DNA of 64,000 bases from the NCBI RefSeq assembly GCF_002081715.1, contig NZ_MUKP01000010.1, positions 95,103 to 159,102 of the forward strand. Direction: 5' to 3'. Below, piece by piece: positions 30,001-42,000 of the stretch. This DNA comes from Nocardia donostiensis (GTDB taxonomy: Bacteria > Actinomycetota > Actinomycetes > Mycobacteriales > Mycobacteriaceae). Under the pieces are notes generated by a model that was not told the origin of the DNA, did not search any database, and saw only the letters and a program-made list of their open reading frames with translations. The first letter of the stretch is position 1. Each line of letters begins with the position of its first letter. Made by a program: the position numbers and the translations under genes.

Positions 30001-33000
30001 AACCGCTTCACATCGGTGACGAGACGACGCCGCTCGGCAGCCACATCGTCTTCGGCACGGCCCAGTTCCGCTGCCACGTCGGTTACCGAAGACAGCCGCA
30101 AGAACAACAATTCCGCCAGTTCCCGGTCGGCCGCGGGGAGCCAATCGATGCATCGTGCCAGCTGGTTGCGGCGTATTCGTCGCCACTGCTGGGACATCGG
30201 CGTTCGACGCCGCTGCTGGGACCTCGGCGGATGCGCCGTCTCGGGGATGGCGTCCGGGATGGGCCCGGACAAACCGCTGACAACATCGCGGACAGCACTG
30301 TGCAGTTGTCGTGTCGCCCAGTCTTCGCTGTCTCCCATAACGGTGGCGATTTCGCGCACCGTCTGCCCCAGGAACCAGCGAATGAATCTCTCCCGTTGCC
30401 AGGGATGCAGGTTTCCGACGAGTCTCGCCACATCATCCGGCCGCGCGTCCTTGGCGGCTCGCAGCCTGGGCACCAGCGCGTGGAGTGCTCTCGTCTGCAT
30501 CACGTGCTCGCCGCCAGCGGACAACGCGGTGGCGAGATCCGAACCCCTGGCCTCGAGTGCCGCGGGCAAAAGCTCAGCTCGGGGCCGGAACAACTCGGCA
30601 CGTAGCCGCTCATGTGCCTCATCGACCAGCTCCCGCACCGCGTTTTGCTCCATACCGAGCCGGGCGGCTGCTTCCTCCTCGGACACTCCGTCGAGGTCCA
30701 CCCATGCCAGCACCTCACGCAACCGATCCGGCAACGCGGTGAACGCGCGCCCCATCTCGGATTCTCGCCATTGGATTTCCGTCGACAGGTCGGCTGCTTG
30801 CGGGCCGCCGAGCTGCATCCGGTCCAGCGCCTCTAGGTCTTCGACAAGTGCGGGTGCGGCGCCTCGGTAGAAGCCCGCTACCGCGTTGCGCACGGTAGCG
30901 CCCAGGTACGGGCGGAGATTCTCGGTCGGTCCGCCACCACGGCGCAGAGTTGCGAGCAGGCCGGTGAACGCCATGGCGACGATGTCATCCACATCCGTGG
31001 CCGGACGACCACGGGTCTCTGCTATGACCACCCGGCGCGCGTAGTCGACATAACGCTGATACAAGGTCTCGTACGCCGTTTCGTCGCCCGCCCGAACCGC
31101 TTCCAGCAATGCGGAATCGTCCTCCGTGGGCTGAGTTTCCGCCGACAAGGACGCCTCGTGTGGCGACCGCCGCGCCCGTGTTTCGTCTTCGGCTTGCGGT
31201 TCGGACTGCTTGCCCGGGTAGCGCTCACCGTCCGCCCAAGCGTCCGGTGTCAGCCGATCGTCATGGGCGAAGATGATCACATGGTCGGAGATCGGGCGCC
31301 GACGTCCAGCCCCCCGCGGCCGAACCAACCCGGGGGAGCCGTCGAATGCCACAGTGTCCGGCGGCAGGCCCGACGATGAATCGCCGCCGAGCGGAGCCGA
31401 GGGCAGCGAACGAGAGATGCCATGCCCGTCGTTGCGGGGCGCATCCTCGACGACCAGGTCGCCGCCGCCCTGCGCCACCGTTTGATCGGCGGACGTTGCA
31501 GTGGACTGCGGCCCGGCCTCACCGTCCGGATCGGCAGCAGGGGCATGCCGCTCGATCTGGGCCAACCGTTCCAGGACGACGCGGTGCATCTGTTCGAGAC
31601 CGAGACGGCGGAACTCCGGTTCTGCCTGGACGATTCGCTGTCGGATCTCTTGTATCCGCGACTTCGCGACCTCGTGGTCGAGCCAGGTTTCGGAACCGTC
31701 GGTATTTCGGCGTACGAAATGCTCGGACAGCTGCGGAACGGAGTCGGATGCCGACGGCGCGGTGGCACGGTGGTCGGTACCGAGCACTTCTCCCGTATCG
31801 CTGACCTGCCAGGCCGGGGAGTGCGCGGGCGCGGCGATCACGGCTTCGAACATGCCGAGCCTCTTACCGCTCGATGAGTGGAAATACGCATCCCAGGCGC
31901 CCGGGTCCAGGATGCGAGTCTCCGGGGTCCCCCGGTGGTCTCGCCGGTAGTAGCTCCGCGCCGAAGCTCGATAGAACTCCGAAGGCTCGACGCCGAAGGC
32001 GGCCGCGATCAAGGATTCGGCCTCTGCTGCGTCGACCTGGCCCGGGTCGGCCACCTCGACGAGAACATGGTCTGCTTCGCGCGAAGACGACTGCACCGAC
32101 ATGCCCGGTGCCGCGGATGAGCCGGTCTGGGCGAGTAGGGCTGCGTCCTCGATTTCCTCGGCAAATGAGCGAACGTCGACCATAGCGTCCACTCGAGCAT
32201 CGCTCGGACGCCAGTACCTGCGAGGGCTCTCGTCGGAAGCCGAGTAGTCCGGCTCGAATGGCTGCTGCGAGATGTACCCGGCACGATCCACTCGAATGTG
32301 CCGGTAACTGATGTCGATACGGTCGACGTCGACCCCGTTGTGACGCAGCTCGGCAGGATGGAGCCGGATCCTGTTTTCCGGCAGCCCGGGCAGTACCGGC
32401 TCCGGGGAGGTGATGACTATCCGGGGTCGTCCGTCACCTGCTGCCGCGATGAACCCGGACCCTCCATCGAACAAGACCGCGCCCTCGGCCACGAGCACGT
32501 CCCGGGCAGCCACCACCGCCGCCGCTTCGAGAATGTTCACGCAGCGCTGTTGCGCGGTGTCGAGGTGTTCGAGCATCACCCGAACCCGCCGTACGAGTGC
32601 GACGGCCTGCGGCGACCGGCCTCCCTCCTGGGTAGCCAGCGTGGATAGTGCTTGTTCGATCTGTGCCGGTTCCATTCCAGCGGAATCTATTCCGGCTTCT
32701 CGACACCACCGAGTGATATCAACGCGAATATCATCCACACGTGCGAAAGCTGCGTCGATCTGTTGCTGCGCGCTCCCGCGTACTCGACCCGGTGGTGTCG
32801 CCGGATCAAGATGCCACTGCTTCCAACTGCGCCCGTACAACTTCTCGTTTTCGGAGCGGATCAGAGCTTCGTCGGATGCGGGCAGCGCTTTCGACTTCGC
32901 CGCGTCCACTGCTGTGGATTTGATCGGTGCAACCGGTTCGGCCGTACCGTCGTTACGCGGGACGGTGCCGTTTTTCAAGGCTGAGACGACTTTGCGTCCC

Positions 33001-36000
33001 AGCTTTTTCACCGACTTCGCACGCCATCCGTGAAACCGATTGGCGAGCACATGGCTGGGATTGGTTGAACTGCCACGCTTGTTCGGAGCGACGATTCGAT
33101 AGCCGCCTTGCCCATCCGGCGCCGCGTACAGAGTCGCGCGAATACCGCCGATCTCGATTTCCAAAGATTCCGGGCTCCGGGATGGCGGATCGAATCGGTA
33201 CTCGACTGGCTTGATTTCGCCGGTGACAACCTTGCGTACGACCTCCTCCGGGCCGAATGGCTCGGTCACAGCATTAGTGTCGGCCAAACGACGTCCCAGT
33301 TTCACCAAGCTCGCGTTGTCGTCGAGCGGCTGGCTGCGCTGCCAAAGTTCCATGGCTGATTCTTTATAGAACGGGCTCAGCCGGGGGAGGAACCGACCGA
33401 GCGTTCCCAGCGGCTTCAGCCATTCGGGCAAGCCGACGGATTTGTTCAGTAGATCGTTTGCACTGTAGGTGAGATACGCGTCGAGCAGCGCGGCAGCGAG
33501 CTCATTCTGACTCGGGTTTGCGAGATGGACAGGCGCTTCGGGGTCCTGCACGTATACCGCGCCGTCTCGCGAAACCTCCGCCGCCACATTGATGATCCGG
33601 TAATGCCGTGCCGCGGCGGCTGTTACTGCCTGCCCGAATTCCGGCCGCGCGACAACCAGGTCCGCCAGCGCGGCCTTGTATCGATGCTCTATCGCCGTCA
33701 CAATCAACTGGTCTGGCGCGGTTCCTGTGCTCGGAACGTGGATTACATGTGCGCTGACCTGCCTGCCGCCGGGGTACTTCGGAAGTAGCTTTTTCAGCGC
33801 CCGCCGCGAAGCCTGGTCGTCGAGACCAGCCAGTTTTCGACGATATTCGGCGTAGGCGCTGTATATCTGGAGAAGTAGTTCATTGCGCCGCAGCAATTCG
33901 GTGCGTTGCGTTTCACAGCGTTCGAGCAGCCGGCCGAGGTCGGCCAACGGGTGCTGCCTGCTCAGTCGCTTGCTCAGGATATCCAGCGGGACATCGAAGA
34001 GCGCCGCCGGTTCGACCCGCAGCTCCTCGGCCAACAACATCCACTCGCGGGCCACCTCCATGAGGTATTTTTCGGCTCGCTTCTGCACGTTCGGGTCGTT
34101 GCTGAGTTCTTCCCAGCTGTGTCCGAGCTGGACCTTCGCATGGTTCCACTCGTAATAAAGGCGCGACACCGCTCGCTGGGCCTTGCCGAGATCACCGATA
34201 TCTGGGCGTGCAGCCGGCTCGACGCTGGCCTCGAGTCGCTCAGCTGGCCGGGGAACCGAAACGTATTCGACCCGGTACCTGTCCCCGACCCGAACAGTCT
34301 CCCCTTCCAATCCGACCTCGACCTCTCGCCACTGTGCCTGTAGTCGGCCCAAGGCTCGCTGATGCTCACCTTCGACAGCGACCACCACCAGCGATCGGTC
34401 CGGGAATCGCACGATGTCGTGGCCTTCGATTCGCTCACCATCCGGTCGTGTCCGCAATATTTCGGCCACAATCGGGGCACAAGCCCGCGCATCGGCATTG
34501 TCGTTGTGTTGCGCTGCTGCGGCCATCGCCTCGTGGTAGCGCCGCACTATCCCCGGCAGCCCCGCCAACACCGCTTCCCGCCGCACAATGTCAGCGCGAC
34601 GCATTCCTAGTATTTGGTGGTGCCCCAACCGAAGCTCGAGGGGAGCCTGCTCCAGGCCCGCTGGGTCGACACCCAGTTCGGCGGCCAATGCGGCTCGATC
34701 AGCGGCTACCGCTGACTTCTGCCCGGCGATGACGTCACCCCAAGTGCGCTCGGGCCAGGTAGCGGCGACACCGGTGTCCCCCAGCCCGAGCGCTAGAACG
34801 ACCTCACCCAGATCCCGCTGCGCTTTTCGTAGTTGATCACCGACGGACCCGGTCGGCTGCTCGCCCTGCTCATGGTGGTCTCGCGCCTCGAAGGGCGTGT
34901 TCGACTCATCCGAGGTTTCCGGGCTTTCCTCAGGAGCACCACGCAAGAGCTGGCGGGGAATGCTCTCACCTCGAATGCCGGTCGGTAGCTCGCCCTCGGC
35001 GAGAGGGAGCTTCGGGACCCCCTTCTCCGATTCGATCCCGAAGACACCCTCGGCGTCCCTCGCCTGCTGCGCCGCCCATGCCCGGGCGGCGGCCTCCCCG
35101 GCGTGCATTCGCTTCTGACCGTTGACCCGCTCATGCACCACGACCATGCCCAGGTCCAGGTCCCAGGTGACGGTGGCCAGATGCGCGCCGCGTTCGTGGC
35201 GGTAATCGATGCCGACTGTCACGGTCGCGGGTGTGCCGCGGTCGTGCATGGCGATGACATGGTCGATGGGTTCGGAAGTGCTTCGGTAGCCCTGGCTACG
35301 CCAATTGCCGCGCAGCTGTAGCGCGACATCGATGGGATTGTCACCTTCCAGAGAGAATTCTCGCGGCTGGTCCGTCTGCTCCAGCGGCTGGTCACCCCGA
35401 GCGCGACGATTGGCGGCTTCCGTCGTATCGACCGCGTACGGGGCGCAATCGCCTACCAGCCGAACCGGCCGAGTAGTATCGGGCCGCCGGTGTCCAGCTA
35501 CCGCACCACCACCGACCGGGGCGACTACCGCCGCGGGCGGCTGCGTTATCCCCTCGCGCAGCACCCGCTCGATTCGATCGATCTCCACCGAACACGTCTG
35601 CACCGTGACGGCGGTGTCGAGCAGACTGTGGTACCGGGCGAGCCGAACGGCCATCTCGCGTTCCGCATCCGCCAGTCGCGGCAGTGAGTTCGCCAACCAT
35701 TCCGGTGTCAGGTCAGCGGCCTGGGCCAGCCCGAATCCCCGGTGCCGAGCCGGTTCGAGGATATCCATCATGCGACGCTGCTGGGACTCGACACTGTCCC
35801 GCAGCGCCTGGACGAGATCGGTGTCTGCCCTACTGATATCCATCGGTATCCCGGTCAGCGCGGCTGCATCGAACATCTCGTTCCGGGCTCGCTTGCGGCG
35901 GTACCGGAGTCGTTCTGCCTCACCGATCAGGTACTCGAAACGACGCAACCGCTCTTCCATACGGTTGGTTTCCGACATCCAACGCTGGTATTCCACGCCC

Positions 36001-39000
36001 AGCGCGAGCAGTTCACCCGCTGCGTCGCGTCGGAGTACCTCGGTAGGCTCCGTCGCTGCCTGTTCGGCCAGCGAGCGCAACCCGTCCAGATCGTGGGGTG
36101 CAGACAGCAACGTGAATTCGTCGCCGGGGAATTCCGTCACATACCTCGTGCGGCGCTCATCGAAACGTGCCCGAGCAACAGCTGTGCGCGAATACCACTG
36201 ACGCAGCGCGGCCTGGGTCGCCTCGACCCCATGCACCCACTGCCGTGTCGTCTCGATATCGGCACCGGACTGCCGCGATTGTTCTCGCAGCCGGGCGAGC
36301 TGTGTTTCCGCGTACTCCGCACGTTTCGCCAGTTCACCGCCCACGGTGATGCGCGAACCGGAGTTCGGGACCCCGGCATCCTGGATCGCCCGGTCGAGTT
36401 CGTTGCCGAGGTCACGCAGCTGGCGGTCACGCGTCTCGACCTGGTCCATCCATTGCAGCAGCACCCGGTACTCGTCGGCGCGGGCGACCAGTGTGCGCCT
36501 TTCGGATTTGTCGGAACTCGTCTGCAACGCCTGCAGCGTCATGGCGTTCAGATCACGTAGCTGTTCCATCGTCCGTGGCCCCAGCCGTGGCTGAGTCACG
36601 GAGCCGGGGTGATAGCCGTATCGCTCAGGATCAGCGATCGCGCCACCGTGCACGTGCCGCAACTTCGCGGGCAGCGGCCTGGTGGCGCTGAGATCCCGAA
36701 TTTTCTCGGCGGCGGCAGCGATTCGAGCAGCCTGCTGGGTCAGCCGATGGACATCATCGACTGACCCAGCACCCTGCTCGACCCGCGATTTCGCGTCGTA
36801 GAGTGCGTCTTCCAACGCGTCGACAGTTGCGCACCAGTCCTGCAACCGCCGCAGTTCGCCTACTGCTTTCAACGTCTCGTAGTGGGTGTTGAACTGCGCC
36901 AGCGCCGAGATCAGTTCCGCCAATTCCTCGCTTATCGGCACCGACGGCGATAGCGGGACCCGAGCCCGCAGATCCGCACGCTCCTGTTCGACCCGGACAT
37001 CGTCGAGCAGATCGTCCGGCGGGATACCCAGCAGCTCAGCAAACCGGCGACGTGCCGCGACAAGTTCGCTCGCCGCCGTGTCCAGCTTCGGACCCGGGTT
37101 CAACAGGTCGTCGACCGTCAGGCCATCCGGGAGACTGTGCGTCAGCTGATATCGGAGTCTTCGCTCTTCGATGCGTGCGTCACGGCGCAGGTCGACCAGC
37201 GACTCCGGCAGTGCCACGACCGCCTGGACGGGTGCCTCCTCGGTGCCGTTTCGACCGACCAGTTGCCGCAGGAAACGTCCCGCCCGCCCCGGCTTCCGGT
37301 GGGCGTGTGCGGACAGGTCATCACCGCCGAAAGCGTTCCACGTTGCCTCGCCGGCCGGATCCGGCCGCACACCCCGTCCCGGCTGATAAGAGGCTGGACC
37401 CGATGTCGCTGCGGGCGTGGTCCGCGGTTTCGGTTCGACAGCAGCCGACTCACCATCAGGTGGTGCGGCCGGGGATTCGGGGAGATCCTCACGATCGAAG
37501 TACAGCGCCAGATTTGCGCGGCTTTCGACGGCGACGTCCAGCTGGCTGCCGGTCAGCTCCAGCGTCAGTGTTCCGTCACCACCGGCCAGCAGACCGGCGG
37601 TGCGCTCCATGACGGTGGTGAACACTGTGGTCGTTTGCCGCTCGGACCAGTTGTGCAACAGATGGGGGATCAATTGCAGCGCACGTTGGCCACGCGCAGG
37701 CCGATCACGACGTAACTGGGTCCGCACCGCCACGGTTCCATCAGATATATCGACGGTCAGCAGCCGGACGCCGTCGGTGTCGCGGACCTGGATCCGGCTC
37801 CCGGTACCGCGGCGTTCAACCGGCCAGAGCCGGGTACCCGGCTGTTCCAGCACCTCCTCGAGCAGCGCGGCGACCATGGCGCGGCCGTCGCTATCGAGCG
37901 ACGACAGCTCGGCGAGCGCTTCCTGGATAAGGGTGGCCGGGGTCGGCGCCGGGGTCGGATGCGCCTGCTCATCTAGTCGCCGGGCTCGATCGGTCCACTC
38001 CGCCAGTGCGTCGACAGCCCGGACGATCGGATCGACGGCCAGGAACCGCTCGCACATGACGGCGGTCCGCTCGGCGAACAGGAACCTTCCCGGATCGTCC
38101 GGCGGCAATTGCGCATGCTGCTGCCGCTGCGCCTGCCCCAACAGGTTGTGTATCTGTCCCGGATTCACCATGTCCGGGGCGATGTTCAGGAACTGCGCCA
38201 GGGCGTCGCGCGCTTCGTTTCGCTCCCGCGTCATTTCGGCCATCACGGGCGAACCCGGGCGCACCTGTTCGGTATCGAGTGCACGTTCGAAAGCGAACAG
38301 ATCGCAGATGGCTCCTTGCTGGTCGGCATGTTCGTAGGCGTCGATTACCGCGTCGAGCAGGCCGACGCGCGTGTCTCTCCGGTGGTAGGCGTCGATTCCG
38401 GCGACCAGTGCGCGGCTCGACTGATCAGTGGCCCGGCGCAGCTTTTCCAGGGCTTCGGTAGCCGGTCCCAGCTCAGCCAGCTGTTCTTCGGTCAACCCGG
38501 TCAGTCCGGCTCGCGCACGGTCGCGGAGTTCCCGAGCTTCGGTCTGCTCTTGAACGAGCGCAGGCAGACGGTCTTCGACGTCCAGTTCGGTCCACGGCTC
38601 GGCTGATCGTGCCTCGGCCTGCGACCGGCCGGCGCGCTCATAGCCTTGTGCGTCGTCCCACGCCCGCCCGTAGAACTCGGCGTAAGACAGTGCGGACAGT
38701 CGTGGCCCTACCCGCTTGAGCAGCGGTCGCACCGCGGCGATACCGGCCTGCCAGCCGAGGGTGATTTCCTGCGCTGTCGCCGGGCGGAGTCCGGCTCCGT
38801 CGAGAACATGCTCATAGGCCGCCGTATAGACCAGCTCCAGCGCATCGGGCGGCTCGGTGTCGTGCCCCGCTGCCCGTAATTGGCGCATGGCCTCGGCACG
38901 CCCTGCCTGCGCCTGTTCCTCGTCGTCGAGGCGCAGCGCGATGAAGTCCGGACGCTTCGAACGAAGCTGGACAACGTCGCCGTCGACGTCGTTTCGCGCC

Positions 39001-42000
39001 CACTGGATGTGGAAAGCACCGGCGACCATGCCGGCGGCCAGTTCGGCATCGGAGCCGCCTGCGTCGAGCACCAGAATTTTCCTGGCCGGGTACAGCCGAT
39101 CCTCGGCGTGGGCTTCCAGCAACAGCTCCACGCCGTGATCGATCAGAATCCGGTCGGCCCACCTGCCGATCTCGGTGTCGCGCAACACCCTGCGCGCTTT
39201 GGCGAAACGTCGACGAGCAGCCTGTCCGGCCAGGTCCAACCAAGGAATACTGGGCGGCCGGGTCTCTGTTCGCGGCTGTGGGTTTTCGATTCGACCCAAC
39301 CGCACCGTCGCGTCCCAGTCGCTGGAGGCGAGGAGGTACTCGGTCTCGAGACCAGCCGAACCCGTCACCTCGGGATGGGCGGCGAGCGCGGTGTCGCGCT
39401 GCCGGATATGGTCCTCGGCTGCGACGACGACCAGGCGAGGGCGGTCGCCGCCGATTACCGCGACATGGTCGGTCAGCAACCGACCGGGCTCATTGTGTAG
39501 CACAGCGGCCAGCACATCGCGTGAGACCACGGCGTCGGTCGCCGTATGCATCGCGGCCGCATCCCGGGCGGCAGCCCCACGCCACGCCACCAAATCACGT
39601 AGTTGTAGCTCGGCGTGTTCTCGGCGGCGGGCATCGGCCGGAGACACCGGGTCGAACGAATCAGCGCGTCGGCGCTCGAGTTCCCGCTCGATGGCTCGAT
39701 CCACGATGGCGAGGTCACGATCAGCTGCGGTCCTCGCCAACGTCGAACGCCGGATTTCTTTCGCCCGTTCGGGTGTGGTCGGCGTATGCAGATTCTGCTG
39801 TCCGGCTTCCTTTCGGGCGCCGAGCCACACCTTCCTGGCCTTCCGTACATACACCCCGGGCTCGAAATACACCCCGGAGGAGGCATAAGATTTCTCGAAC
39901 TCGCGGGGTGCTGCGATGAATTCGTCCAATGCCTCGGGCGATTCTGTGAACAGCTTCACCCATGAAACGGGGGCAGCGAGGAAAACTTCCAGGGCCTGAA
40001 CCCCAGCCCGGTAGCCGATAGCTGCTCGCTGGGACTCGGTCAGATCCGGGTCCGCCGCCACAGCAGCTGCGACGGCAGCGTGGTGAGCCTCGACATACAG
40101 TTCATGCGCCGCATTGTCTTCGAGCTCGTAGCCGCAGGACTCCAACGCCACCGCCACCAGCGCTTCCCTGGCGAAAGCCCGTGCTTCGAAATGCAGAACC
40201 GCATGAACGTACTCACCGCGAGACATCGTGGAGGGGTTCGCCATCGGCGCATCGTCGAAGTCGCTCGCATGCTGATTCTCGTGGATCAGAGTGACGGCTT
40301 GGGTGAGGAGATCCGTACCCAAGGTACGGATACGGCTCATTCCTTCGGATGGTGAAAAAGCACCGCGCACCCCTGGTGTCAATGCAGGCACATACCGCAC
40401 TCTCACGGTTCGCAGCAGCATGGCCGCCCACTCAGGCCCGGCCTCGTTCAGCACCGCCGATATCTGATCGCCGATCGTGTCCTGAGACAAGCCCACCGTG
40501 AACCTGAGATCGGCGATATCGGCCGGTGTCCCCGGCAGATCGATCGGGTTCCCGGCACGATCGAACGCAACAAACCAGATGCCTTTCAGGTCCACCAGAT
40601 CCGTCGGGTTCATCGTGTCCTCGAACAGGCCGAACACTCCCTTGCCCGGGTCTTCGATGTGGAGCGCCCCGTCCTGATACACCACCCGGAAGACATGCCC
40701 GGCAACACCGTGCTCGTCAGCTTTATCCGATCCGGTGAACACCAAGGCCGACGCGCCCTCACGCTGCTGCTCCGGCAGTGCGGTCAGCGCGTCCACAACA
40801 CCCCGATATGGACGATCCGGCTGCACGACCACCCGTCGAACATGCGTCACGTTCCCGCCCGCAATGCTCACGATGTTCGGCACGAACATGCCACCTGTAC
40901 CCGTGGCCTCAGGCACCCGAGCCGGGTCCACCCATGGCAGCCGCTGTAGCACCAGCTGCCCACACAGGTTCGCCGCATGTGCCGCCTCGCGCTTGCCGAT
41001 CGACGCGTCCGGCGCGGTGTAGCCGGAATCCCCATCGGTCGACCGATGCCCGGCATCGCGCACGGCTGGAACGGTCGTATCCGATGGGCTGAACGGGCGG
41101 GTCCGAGCCTCGCGGGACCGGTCCACTCCCAGGATCAAGTCGGCCAGCCGGACCACAGTGCGATTCAGTAGCGCGGCGACCTCCGCTGGGGTCTGCGCCA
41201 GCGCGGACACCATGTCGTCCATCGACAGTTTCCGCACCACTGCCAGGTCGACACAGTTCTGTTCCAGCGGACTGAGCTGTTGTCGCCAGTGCTCTATTAC
41301 CGCCGGATAGTCGCGCTGGGTCCGCTGCACGAGCAACAGCGCGTCACCGGGGGCGGGCACCACATCGGTAACGACATCGGCGAGATCCGCCAAGGCGTTC
41401 GCATCGACACCGGCCGCCAAATCCTCGGCCAGTCGAATAACCACTCTGCGCTCAGCCGCGGATATCTCTGCCGTTTCAACACCCAGAGCCCGCGCTGTCT
41501 CGATGACTGAACGTTGCTCCTCGAACCGCATCCGGACAAGGCTCTGATCTTCGGGCCCGAGTCGGGCAACAGCATCGTCGAGCGCCTGCTTCTTCGTCGC
41601 TGCCAGTGCTCTGACATCCACACCAGACGCCGTGATCTGTTCGTTGCGCAGGAAAGCGATCAGGATTTCCCGCCGGAATCGAACGAACGGCGTCCGCGAG
41701 TAGCCGAGACGCTCCGCCGCGGCCAACACGCGCTGTGCAGTGGCGACCGACACCTTGGGCTTGCCGGTGAGCGCAAGACTCACCGATAGTTTGGTAGCGT
41801 CGGCCGCTCTTGCCACATCCGCTGCGGTGATCTTATGGTTGGCCCCCATCGCCACATATGTGGAAAGAGCCTCGGTGGGAATATTTCGAACCACGTGGCG
41901 CGCGATACGGTACAAGCGGGTTCGTGTCCCGGCCGAGGCGCCGCCCATCGCGGCCGTTATCTCATCCACCGAGCGGTCCTGCGAGAAGCGCAGATCGAAG

